Source: JBGOTP01 sp041476545
GTDB taxonomy: Bacteria; Acidobacteriota; Vicinamibacteria; Vicinamibacterales; CAVVIG01
Assembly: GCA_041476545.1 (NCBI GenBank)
Contig: JBGOTP010000239.1
Span: 1-8,137 of the forward strand
Reading direction: 5' to 3'
Length of the DNA: 8,137 bases
Part shown: positions 1-6,443 of the stretch, one piece after another
Layout of the letters: each line of letters opens with the position of its first letter
Position numbering within the stretch: the first letter of the stretch is position 1
The notes under the pieces: generated by a model
Told to the model about the DNA's origin: nothing
Databases searched by the model: none
Seen by the model: the letters and a program-made list of their open reading frames with translations, nothing else
Position numbers and translations under genes: made by a program

Positions 1-204
1 CCGGCCGCGGGCAATGCGCGCGCGAAGAGCGGATCCACGTCCAACGTGCGCGCTCTCTCGGGCTATGTGTGGAGCGCCGAGTCAGAGCCACTGGTCTTCT
101 CGATCATTGCCAACAACTTCGGCGGCGGATCGGAGGTTGCCAACAGGGTCGATAAAGCGATCGACGCGATCGTCGTCCGCCTTGCGCAGTTCTCTCGTCG
201 CTGA
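1..204 (+). CDS. dacB: D-alanyl-D-alanine carboxypeptidase/endopeptidase, PBP4 (DacB) family, C-terminal part
   Basis: Partial gene: the frame is open from the first base and ends at TGA 202-204, leaving 67 residues of a protein that is usually 450-500 residues long. PBP4 enzymes are periplasmic serine peptidases that trim or cleave peptidoglycan cross-links. The visible part starts just before the third active-site motif: RAKSGS with Lys at codon 25-27, the K(T/S)G box of penicillin-binding enzymes. It is followed by VRALSGYV, then an LVFSIIANNF strand and a final helix (VDKAIDAIVVRL), which is the usual order at the end of this family. The SxxK and SxN motifs would lie upstream of the window. 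Lys-Ser-Gly replaces the more common Lys-Thr-Gly, an accepted variant. The identification rests on the motif and its context only. No link to the signalling genes downstream is evident, and a 274-nt gap separates them. Confidence 0.85.
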   Translation, partial: PAAGNARAKSGSTSNVRALSGYVWSAESEPLVFSIIANNFGGGSEVANRVDKAIDAIVVRLAQFSRR

Positions 205-478
205 TCACAGCAGCTCGAACCGGCTCGAAGATTCCCGAATACTCGGCGAAAAGTGCGCAGCGGCGAGTAGTCCGACCGCCGGCGATTGCCCGCCAGAGCC
301 CACCGCGTCGGACGGGCCGCAAAAGTGTGGGAGCCTGTGCCTAAATCGCACACGTGGCACGAGACCTCGACCCTCCGCGCGCTTCCATCCGTTCTCCTAA
401 CCGAAAGTTTGCCAGAGATTTAGTCGAACCCGGGAAGACTCCGCGGCATGGTGTTCATCTTGCCATGCCCAAGGCACA
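205..478 (+). other. Intergenic gap between dacB and the thiol-protein gene
   Basis: I find no convincing gene on either strand: ORFs here lack recognisable motifs, and those on the two strands simply mirror each other. The gap should hold the promoter of the downstream signalling operon, but I could not identify a credible -35/-10 pair. The only clear structure is the inverted repeat at 445-469. There is no T-run that would mark an intrinsic terminator for dacB. Confidence 0.5.
445..469. repeat. Perfect 7-bp inverted repeat upstream of the thiol-protein gene
   Basis: Arms GGCATGG (445-451) and CCATGCC (463-469) are exactly complementary and separated by 11 nt. The repeat ends 9 nt before the TTG start at 479. 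It could be a transcription-factor operator or an mRNA hairpin near the ribosome-binding region. No T-tract follows, so it is not a standard terminator. A 7-bp match could be chance. Confidence 0.4.
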
Positions 479-1114
479 TTGGCAGTCAGCTCCGATGCCG
501 ACGAGAAAGCAGAACTGCGCAAACCGCGCTTCTGGCTGTGGATCGTGAGCGTCTGCTGGCTTGCTACGACGGTTGGAGGTCTGTGGGTCCTTCTCGCATA
601 CGAAAACCGGCCGGGCCGTGCTGCCACAGCGCCTGCACGATGGCCGCGTGAAACCCGACTCCGTCGCGACATCACCCGACCCACCCTCATCATGCTCGCG
701 CACCCGCAGTGCACCTGTACCCGGGCCAGCCTTGGTGAGCTGGCGGAAGCGCTAGCCCGTACTCGAGAGCGTCCGAAAACGTATGTCGTGTTCCTGAAGC
801 CCGAAGGGTTTTCGGACGAGTGGGTGCGAACCGACCTCTGGCGAACCGCCGCCGCGCTGCCAGACGTCACCGTTGTCGCCGACGACGATGGGGCCGAGGC
901 GCACACGTTCGGCGCGGCCACCTCAGGGCAGACGCTCCTCTACGATGCCGCCGGCAGTCTGGTCTTCTACGGCGGCCTCACCGGTGCGCGCGGGCATCCG
1001 GGCGACAACGCCGGCCGCACGACGTTGCTCGCATCGTTGACGGAGGGAAAGAATGCGGGAGCACCGACAAGCGTCTTCGGCTGCCCGTTGTTTGCCGACG
1101 GGGCCAGAAAATGA
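479..1114 (+). CDS. Membrane-anchored thioredoxin-fold protein with Cys-x-Cys motif
   Basis: 211 residues. A short cytoplasmic N-terminus precedes one hydrophobic segment (about residues 18-40, FWLWIVSVCWLATTVGG), so the rest should lie outside the cytoplasmic membrane. After a linker comes a strand-loop-helix typical of thioredoxin folds: PTLIMLAHPQCTCTRASL, with Cys78 and Cys80 as a C-x-C pair instead of the usual CxxC. Later blocks (WVRTDLWRTAAALP, VTVVADDDGAEAHTFGAATSG, LLYDAAGSLVFYGGLT, RGHPGDNAGR) and a third cysteine in FGCPL (Cys202) fit a conserved family I recall being annotated as 'RedB'. That name is from memory, so no symbol is given. A thiol redox or metal-handling role is inferred. 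The start is uncertain: no ATG is in frame after the stop at 398-400, TTG 479 is the first usual start codon, and GTG 545 would cut the membrane segment. The stop lies 13 nt before the membrane sensor gene, so the two are probably co-transcribed. Confidence 0.8.
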   Translation: MAVSSDADEKAELRKPRFWLWIVSVCWLATTVGGLWVLLAYENRPGRAATAPARWPRETRLRRDITRPTLIMLAHPQCTCTRASLGELAEALARTRERPKTYVVFLKPEGFSDEWVRTDLWRTAAALPDVTVVADDDGAEAHTFGAATSGQTLLYDAAGSLVFYGGLTGARGHPGDNAGRTTLLASLTEGKNAGAPTSVFGCPLFADGARK

Positions 1115-1115
1115 C

Positions 1116-1120
1116 GGAGG
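1116..1120 (+). promoter_or_regulatory. Shine-Dalgarno site for the membrane sensor gene
   Basis: GGAGG lies 7 nt before ATG 1128, ideal spacing. This fixes the start at 1128 and excludes the earlier in-frame start at 1053, which would overlap the thiol-protein gene heavily. Confidence 0.8.
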
Positions 1121-1127
1121 ACTCGCG

Positions 1128-1694
1128 ATGACCGAAACCCTTGCCCAACGCGCCGTGTTCGAATCCACGGGGTCGATCACGCGCCGCGCGAACGAGCTCT
1201 TCACCACCTATCAGCAGGAGATCTACAGGAGCACGGACCGATTGTTCGCCGGCCTGATGGCCTTCCAATGGATTGCCGGCATCGTCTTCGCGCTCCTCGT
1301 CTCGCCGCTCGCCTGGGCCGGTTCCGAGAGCAGCACGCACCTGCACGTATGGGCGGCCATCGTGCTCGGAGGGAGTATTAGTCTCTTTCCGGCGCTCCTC
1401 GGCATCTTTCGACCGGGTCGCCTGTCCACTCGCGTCACCATTTCCGTCGCTCAGATGCTGATGGGAGCGCTGCTGATCCACCTCACGGGCGGACGGATCG
1501 AAACGCACTTTCATGTCTTTGGCTCGCTCGCGTTTCTCGCCTTTTATCGCGATTGGCGGGTTCTGGTTCCGGCCACGATCGTCGTGGCGCTGGATCACCT
1601 GCTGCGCGGGATCTTCTGGCCGCAGTCGGTCTATGGCGTCGTCGTGGCCAGTCAATGGCGCTGGCTGGAGCATGCCGCCTGGGTGGTCTTCTAA
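1128..1694 (+). CDS. Membrane sensor domain of a histidine kinase, cut off by an in-frame TAA
   Basis: 188 residues from a well-placed ATG to TAA 1692-1694. The sequence is a multi-pass membrane domain with hydrophobic segments at about 40-64, 74-94, 103-121, 130-163 and a last one begun at 176-188. Histidines cluster near membrane edges: H71, H73, H118, H127, H129, H157 and H182, including ETHFHVFGSLAFLAFYRDW. This block occurs at the N-terminus of some bacterial histidine kinases and chemoreceptors; its ligand is unknown to me. The stop interrupts the last membrane segment. Directly after it, in the same frame, the sequence continues DIFLVVACLRS and runs into a GAF-kinase protein without any frame change. 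This is therefore the front half of one ancestral kinase gene of 672 sense codons. It may be a nonsense mutation, a sequencing error or, less likely, a read-through site. Alone it could insert in the membrane but not phosphorylate anything. Confidence 0.8.
   Translation: MTETLAQRAVFESTGSITRRANELFTTYQQEIYRSTDRLFAGLMAFQWIAGIVFALLVSPLAWAGSESSTHLHVWAAIVLGGSISLFPALLGIFRPGRLSTRVTISVAQMLMGALLIHLTGGRIETHFHVFGSLAFLAFYRDWRVLVPATIVVALDHLLRGIFWPQSVYGVVVASQWRWLEHAAWVVF
1692..1694 (+). other. In-frame TAA separating sensor and kinase halves
   Basis: The codon series is TGG GTG GTC TTC TAA GAC ATT TTC CTC. The frame before and after is the same (frame of 1128 and of 1731), and the hydrophobic helix continues across the stop. 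One G-to-T change from GAA would create it, and a Glu here matches my memory of related proteins (VVFED), which is unverified. No Shine-Dalgarno sequence lies near the first downstream start codon, GTG 1731. Confidence 0.85.
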
Positions 1695-1730
1695 GACATT
1701 TTCCTCGTCGTCGCATGCCTTCGCAGCCGT

Positions 1731-3146
1731 GTGGAGCTGAAGGAGCGAGCGGAACGGACCGCGACCCTCGAGCAGGAAGTCCGAACGCGTCAGCAGGCGG
1801 AAAATGTGGCGTCACTCACCGCTGCTGTCGGCCTCGCTCTGACGCGCGGAACCGAGCTGCGAACCATGCTGCGGGACTGCGCGGAAGCGCTCGCGGGGCG
1901 TTTCGAAGGCGGCATCGCCAGCATCTGGACGCTCGACGAATCGGGGCCGACGCTGAAGCTGCAGGCATCCGCGGGAATCGACGGAGTCGCTGCTGACCAC
2001 CTCAACGGCATACCGGTCGGAAGCTGGACGATCGGCGCCATCGCCCGTGATCGTCAGCCACGAGTCATGCGGGCGTCCGCGGTCGAACTACAGCCGGGCG
2101 ATCCAGCGATGACGCGGCGGGGCGAGCTGACGGTGTTCGCCGGCTATCCGCTTCTGCTCGATTCAAAGCTCGTCGGTGCAATGTCGGTGTTCGCCCCGCA
2201 AGAATTCTCTACCTCGGCACAGGACGCTCTGGCGGCGGTCGCCGACGCCATCGCGCTCGGCGTGGAGCGAAAGCGGGCGGAACACGAGCTCGCCAGGTAC
2301 ACGCTGGACCTCGAGGCGGCGCACACGGCGCAACAGGAGGACGCCAAGCAGCTGGCCACGCTGGTCGGTCAGCTGCGTGTGACCCAGCACCAGGCGGAGA
2401 CCGCTACGCGTGCGAAGAGCGAGTTTCTCGCCAGCATGAGTCACGAGCTCCGCACACCGTTGAACGCGATCATTCTCTATAGCGAGCTGCTGCAGGAAGA
2501 AGCCGCGGATCAGGGCGAAGCCCGATCGATCCGGGACCTCCAGAAGATCCAGTCGGCCGGCACGCACCTGCTCCATCTGATCAACGGCATCCTCGACCTC
2601 TCGAAGATCGAAGCCGGAAAGATGGCGCTGCTGCTGGAGCCATTCGAGGTCAAGTCGATGGTCGACGGGCTGCTCGACACGGTGCATCCATTGGTTCAGA
2701 AGAACGGCAACACCCTAACCATCCGCTGCGCTGACGACATCGGCATGATGAATGGGGATCTGATGAAGACGCGACAGATCCTGCTCAACCTTCTGAGCAA
2801 CGCGAGCAAGTTCACCCGCGAGGGGACGATTACGCTGGACGCGCGTGCCGTCCGCGCGGGTGGCCGGCCGTCGGTTGAATTCTCGGTGGCAGATACCGGT
2901 GTCGGCATGAACCCCGAGCAGTGCGCGAAGATCTTCGACGCGTTCACGCAGGCGGATGTGACCACGACCCGCAAGTACGGCGGAACGGGTCTGGGCCTGG
3001 CGATTGTGTCGCGCTTCTGCGAACTGATGGGCGGAGACATATCGGTGGAAAGCCAGCCGGGAGCCGGATCACGGTTCGTGGTGCACCTGCCACTCGACAT
3101 GACGGACGTGGGGGCGGAGCTGGCCACGGCCTCGAGTGCGGTATGA
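1731..3146 (+). CDS. GAF-domain histidine kinase core (back half of the split sensor kinase)
   Basis: 471 residues if translation restarts at GTG 1731, which has no visible ribosome-binding site; the true gene probably began at 1128. In order: a helical linker (about 1-26), a GAF domain (27-177), a coiled-coil stretch (178-224), a HisKA dimerisation domain with H-box SHELRTPLNAI, and a HATPase domain. In this numbering the phospho-acceptor is His238 (codon 2442-2444). ATP-binding motifs are intact: N-box QILLNLLSNASKFT, G1 DTGVGM, F-box IFDAFTQAD and G2 GGTGLGLAI. It should autophosphorylate and pass phosphate to the receivers encoded just downstream. The catalytic part shows no decay, which suggests that the upstream stop is recent, an error, or tolerated because the soluble kinase works alone. 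The C-terminal tail enters a short tandem repeat at the stop codon. Confidence 0.85.
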   Translation: MELKERAERTATLEQEVRTRQQAENVASLTAAVGLALTRGTELRTMLRDCAEALAGRFEGGIASIWTLDESGPTLKLQASAGIDGVAADHLNGIPVGSWTIGAIARDRQPRVMRASAVELQPGDPAMTRRGELTVFAGYPLLLDSKLVGAMSVFAPQEFSTSAQDALAAVADAIALGVERKRAEHELARYTLDLEAAHTAQQEDAKQLATLVGQLRVTQHQAETATRAKSEFLASMSHELRTPLNAIILYSELLQEEAADQGEARSIRDLQKIQSAGTHLLHLINGILDLSKIEAGKMALLLEPFEVKSMVDGLLDTVHPLVQKNGNTLTIRCADDIGMMNGDLMKTRQILLNLLSNASKFTREGTITLDARAVRAGGRPSVEFSVADTGVGMNPEQCAKIFDAFTQADVTTTRKYGGTGLGLAIVSRFCELMGGDISVESQPGAGSRFVVHLPLDMTDVGAELATASSAV

Positions 3147-3177
3147 CCGAGCGCGGTGCAACCCAGCGCGGTATGGC
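3133..3177 (+). repeat. Three imperfect 15-bp tandem repeats at the kinase/regulator junction
   Basis: Three adjoining units are CGAGTGCGGTATGAC (3133-3147), CGAGCGCGGTGCAAC (3148-3162) and CCAGCGCGGTATGGC (3163-3177). The kinase stop codon (3144-3146) lies inside the first unit, and the ATG of the response regulator follows 3 nt after the last. The array fills the region where the regulator's ribosome-binding site should be, and none is obvious. Confidence 0.7.
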
Positions 3178-3180
3178 GCA

Positions 3181-3558
3181 ATGACGACGATCCTCGTGGT
3201 TGAAGACAACGAGCCAAGCCGCGACGCGCTGGCGCGGCGTCTCGAGCGGAGAGGTTTCGGCACGCTGCTGGCCGGGGATGGCCGGGAGGCGGTCTCACTG
3301 GCGCGCTCAGGGAAACCGGATTTGATCCTGATGGATCTCGGTTTGCCGGTGATCGATGGCTGGGAGGCGACGCGACAGTTGAAGGCCGACCAGTCGACGC
3401 GCCACATCCCCATCATCGTCCTCAGTGCCCATGCGATGACGAGCGATCGCGAGATGGCGCTGGCCGCCGGCGGCGACGACTTCGACACCAAGCCCGTGAG
3501 GTTCGAACAACTGGTCGGGAAGATGGACGCCCTGCTGTCCAAAGCCGTGGCTTCGTGA
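3181..3558 (+). CDS. Single-domain response regulator (CheY-like receiver)
   Basis: 125 residues forming one complete receiver domain with no output domain. Key residues are all present: acidic pair Glu8/Asp9 (LVVEDN), phospho-acceptor Asp52 (LILMDLGLP), switch Ser82 (IIVLSAH) and Lys104 (DTKPV). Receivers of this kind relay phosphate or act by protein contact. The adjacent kinase is the obvious phosphodonor. ATG 3181 is chosen because the receiver's first strand begins there; a GTG at 3136 would add 15 residues encoded by the tandem repeat and overlap the kinase. The stop overlaps the next gene's ATG (TGATG at 3556-3560), so translation of the two is probably coupled. It could also be a phosphate sink or competitor for the receiver of the next protein. 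Confidence 0.9.
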   Translation: MTTILVVEDNEPSRDALARRLERRGFGTLLAGDGREAVSLARSGKPDLILMDLGLPVIDGWEATRQLKADQSTRHIPIIVLSAHAMTSDREMALAAGGDDFDTKPVRFEQLVGKMDALLSKAVAS

Positions 3559-5705
3559 TGCGCGAAGGGGCGCTCCTGCTGGTCGACGACAACGAACTGA
3601 ATCGCGATGCACTGTCTCGACGTCTCATCCTGAAGGGCTATCAGGTGACGGTCGCGAGCGACGGTCCGGAGGCCCTGGCGCGCGCCAGCGAGGACGCCTT
3701 CGATCTGATCCTGCTGGATGTGGAAATGCCCGGCATGAGCGGCCTCGACGTCCTCGCCCGGCTGCGCAGCACCCGCTCGCGCACCGAGCTTCCCGTCATC
3801 ATGGTCACGGCGCGCTCGGAGGGCGCCGACATCGTGGAGGCCTTCCGCCTCGGCGCGAACGACTACGTAACCAAGCCTGTCGACTTCCCCGTCGCACTCG
3901 CCCGCATCAGGACACACCTGTCACACAAGTGGGCCGTCGAAGACTTGCGCGTGAGTGAAGAGCGGTATGCGCTCGCGCTTCAGGGGGCCAACGACGGCCT
4001 GTGGGACTGGGATCTCACGACGAACGAGGTCTACCGATCGGGACGCTGGAAATCAATGCTCGGATACGAGGAGTCGGAAATCGGAACGGATCCTGACGAA
4101 TGGTTCACTCGCGTGCATCCGGACGATCTCGCAAGAGTGAAGGATCTGCTGGCGTCTCATCTGGCCAGCAGGACGCCCTTCTACGAGAGCGAGCATCGCA
4201 TTCTCCATCGCAATGGCACGTTCCGCTGGGTCATGTGTCGCGGCGCGGCCAGCAGGGACCGCGCGGGCCGGGTCACACGTCTGGCGGGATCCTTCACGGA
4301 TATCACGGACGGCAAGGTGTCCGATGCGCTCACCGGACTGCCCAATCGGCTGCTGTTCGTGGATCTGCTGGAGCGCGCCATCAAACGGACCCAGCGGCGG
4401 CCGGCGTCTGTCTTCGCTCTGCTCGTCCTCGGTCTCGATCGCTTCAGCGCCGTTAACGACAGTCTGGGACTCGTGACCGCCGATCGCCTGCTCGTCGCCA
4501 TCGCGCGCCGACTGCAGACGAGCCTGCGCGCGACCGATGCCGTGTCCGACGATCACGCCCTGACACTGGCTCGATTGGGAGGGGATGAATTCACGGTGTT
4601 GTTGGACGAGATCAAGGGGGCAAGCGATGCCATCCGCGTGGCCGAACGTCTGCGATCCGCGCTCCACCGGCCCTTCGATGTCGAAGGACATCAGATCTTC
4701 ACGTCAGCAACCATCGGCATCGCCGTCAGCACGACGGGATATCAACGGCCCGAGGACATTCTGCGCGACGCCGCCACGGCGCTCCATCGTGCGAAGGCCT
4801 GCACGGCGCCGTACGAGCTCTTCGATACGGCAATGCGGCAACGCGCCGTGTCGCGCCTTCGACTGGAAACCGATCTGCGGACAGCCATCGAAAGCGGCGC
4901 CCTGACGCTTCACTACCAGCCGATCATTGCCGCCGCGTCGGGACGGATTGCCGCCTTCGAAGCCGTGGCTCGCTGGTGTCATCCAGAACGCGGCATGATC
5001 AGTCCCACCGAATTCATCCCCGTCGCAGAAGATACCGGGATGATTCGCGAGATCGGCCGAATCACCTTGACCGGATCTTGCCGCCAGATGGCCGATTGGC
5101 TGCGGCAATTCGGTCCGTCCGCGCCCGCGATCATCTGCGTCAATCTGTCTGGCCGTATGTTCGCCGATGCCGGTCTGGTGCCTGAGATCGAAGGGATTCT
5201 GCGGGAGACGGGGCTCGCCGGCTCCGCGCTGAAGGTCGAGATCACGGAAAGCGCGTTCATCGGCGACATCCGATCGGCCCAAGATACATTGAAACGGCTT
5301 CGCGCGCTGGGGATCGAGTGCAGCATCGACGACTTTGGGACGGGCTACTCCTCCTTGAGTTACCTCCACCAGCTGGATGCGAAGACGTTGAAAGTGGATC
5401 GGTCGTTTGTCTCGAGGATGGGGCCGGAGGGTCACGGATCGGAGATGGTGGGCGCGATCGTCGCATTGGCTCACAATCTGGGTATGGATGCGGTCGCGGA
5501 GGGCGTCGAAACGGCCGACCAACTCGCGGAGCTCAAATCCCTCGGCTGTGACTACATGCAAGGGTTCTATTTTTCGAAGGCGGTCGGCCGTGAGGCTGCT
5601 GGCCAGCTCATTGCCTCGCAGCCATGGTGTCGAGCATCGAGCGGAGCGGGTGCGCCGCGCTCGGTCGCCTCAACAGCAGTTCCCGCAGGCACCGTGCCGG
5701 TCTGA
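3558..5705 (+). CDS. REC-PAS-GGDEF-EAL cyclic-di-GMP regulator, probable phosphodiesterase
   Basis: 715 residues, cytoplasmic. Receiver (1-122): Asp10/Asp11, phospho-acceptor Asp54, Thr84, Lys106. PAS of the PAS_3 type (about 133-253): YALALQGANDGLWDWDL to GSFTDITD. GGDEF domain (256-410) starting DALTGLPNR with GGDEF at 341-345. EAL domain (about 436-690): EAL motif as Glu468-Ala-Val, Asn529, Glu561 (VEITES), Asp591/Asp592 (DDFGTG), Lys612, Glu651 (GVET) and Gln668 (MQGF). All these EAL catalytic or metal-binding positions are kept, so hydrolysis of c-di-GMP to pGpG is likely. In the GGDEF domain the first Asp of the usual DxDxF motif, a metal ligand, is Gly292 (LGLDRF), so cyclase activity is doubtful; a GTP-sensing role is possible, as in some other composite proteins. 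RATD (324-327) resembles an inhibitory site but lies about 8 residues too far from GGDEF. The start is ATG 3558, overlapping the previous stop. Confidence 0.9.
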   Translation: MREGALLLVDDNELNRDALSRRLILKGYQVTVASDGPEALARASEDAFDLILLDVEMPGMSGLDVLARLRSTRSRTELPVIMVTARSEGADIVEAFRLGANDYVTKPVDFPVALARIRTHLSHKWAVEDLRVSEERYALALQGANDGLWDWDLTTNEVYRSGRWKSMLGYEESEIGTDPDEWFTRVHPDDLARVKDLLASHLASRTPFYESEHRILHRNGTFRWVMCRGAASRDRAGRVTRLAGSFTDITDGKVSDALTGLPNRLLFVDLLERAIKRTQRRPASVFALLVLGLDRFSAVNDSLGLVTADRLLVAIARRLQTSLRATDAVSDDHALTLARLGGDEFTVLLDEIKGASDAIRVAERLRSALHRPFDVEGHQIFTSATIGIAVSTTGYQRPEDILRDAATALHRAKACTAPYELFDTAMRQRAVSRLRLETDLRTAIESGALTLHYQPIIAAASGRIAAFEAVARWCHPERGMISPTEFIPVAEDTGMIREIGRITLTGSCRQMADWLRQFGPSAPAIICVNLSGRMFADAGLVPEIEGILRETGLAGSALKVEITESAFIGDIRSAQDTLKRLRALGIECSIDDFGTGYSSLSYLHQLDAKTLKVDRSFVSRMGPEGHGSEMVGAIVALAHNLGMDAVAEGVETADQLAELKSLGCDYMQGFYFSKAVGREAAGQLIASQPWCRASSGAGAPRSVASTAVPAGTVPV

Positions 5706-5920
5706 CTGATAGGGCACTTCCCCCGCCATCGGATCACGCGACTGCGGTGGCACGTACGCCGTCATCGACACTAAACTAATCCGCGACTGAAGAGTCAGAA
5801 CTCGATCGGCGCGAACCACCTTTCGGTCCGCACGTCGGTGTACGAAGACCAGAACGTGTGAGCCTGATTTGGTGGACAGGTTTGACCTGCCTGGCGCCTG
5901 ACAGATGCACGGGAATTGAC
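5706..5920 (+). other. Intergenic gap between the c-di-GMP gene and the GNAT gene
   Basis: 215 nt with no recognisable gene. An upstream GTG at 5858 would extend the acetyltransferase by 21 residues, but that stretch looks unlike the family. A short inverted repeat CAGGT-TTG-ACCTG (5877-5889) contains a TTGACC that could be a -35 element, but no convincing -10 follows at 16-18 nt. This is the likely promoter region for the second gene group. No terminator with a T-run is seen after the c-di-GMP gene. Confidence 0.4.
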
Positions 5921-6388
5921 ATGAACGAGATGCTGCAACCGACGACAATGACCGTAGTTGAGGCAACGAGCGACAAGGCGATTCTCGAAACTCGAGACGT
6001 CATGCGTCAGCTGCGCCCGTCGATCTCGGTCGATGCGTACCTGCCGACGATCCGGCGCATGATGCGAACGGACGGGTACCGTCTCGCAGCCCTCTACGAG
6101 GACCAGCACGTTCGAGCAGTCGCCGGCTACCGCTTCATGGAGATGCTGCACTGCGGGAGGATTCTGTACGTCGACGACCTGAACACCGATGAGGCCTTCC
6201 GGTCTCGCGGATGCGGACGAGTATTGATCGCCTGGCTCAAGAATCAGGCGCGAGTGAGCGGCTGCGAGCAGATTCACCTCGATTCCGGAGTGCAGCGAGA
6301 AGCCGCGCACCGCTTCTACTTCCGCGAACGCTTGACGATTAGGGGGTACCACTTCTCGGCGCACCTTGCGGACGGCGCTGGCAGTTGA
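5921..6388 (+). CDS. GNAT family N-acetyltransferase
   Basis: 155 residues from ATG 5921, which has GGGAA at 5911-5915 upstream; ATG 5948 is an alternative start. GNAT enzymes transfer an acetyl group from acetyl-CoA to an amine on a small molecule or protein. The acetyl-CoA pyrophosphate-binding motif is clear: LYVDDLNTDEAFRSRGCGRVL, where RSRGCG matches (Q/R)xxGx(G/A) and lies between strand 4 and helix 3. The C-terminal part (HLDSGVQREAAHRFYFRERL, then IRGYHF) matches the usual end of the fold with a conserved Tyr. The N-terminal part has the expected helix (VMRQLRPSI) and strand LAALYEDQHVRAVAGYR. The substrate cannot be told from sequence. A phosphotransferase of the antibiotic-kinase family lies four genes downstream, but a resistance role is only speculative. 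Confidence 0.85.
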   Translation: MNEMLQPTTMTVVEATSDKAILETRDVMRQLRPSISVDAYLPTIRRMMRTDGYRLAALYEDQHVRAVAGYRFMEMLHCGRILYVDDLNTDEAFRSRGCGRVLIAWLKNQARVSGCEQIHLDSGVQREAAHRFYFRERLTIRGYHFSAHLADGAGS

Positions 6389-6443
6389 GCGCACATCTGC
6401 AAACCATTTGACACAGATCGAGGAGCGCAGGACGGGATAGCCG

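Noticed and set aside
14..400. 128-codon + strand ORF at the left edge
   Set aside because: It is out of frame with the PBP4 C-terminus (frame of base 1), which gives a clear family match. The ORF product is low-complexity Ser/Arg-rich.
978..1673. 231-codon antisense ORF
   Set aside because: It is opposite the membrane sensor gene, which has a clear ribosome-binding site and membrane helices. The antisense product is Arg/Asp-rich with no motif, a common high-GC frame shadow.
3069..3917. 282-codon antisense ORF
   Set aside because: It covers the receiver gene and the start of the REC-PAS-GGDEF-EAL gene on the other strand, both with intact catalytic residues. Its product has no recognisable domain.
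4704..5561. 285-codon antisense ORF
   Set aside because: It lies entirely opposite the GGDEF and EAL domains, whose motifs are unambiguous. It is a shadow.
5723..5750. Intrinsic terminator after the c-di-GMP gene
   Set aside because: The candidate stem (CCGC...GCGG) is only about 4 bp and no T-run follows.
5877..5910. Promoter with TTGACC as -35
   Set aside because: No acceptable -10 lies 16-18 nt downstream, and the TTGACC forms part of a short chance-sized inverted repeat.
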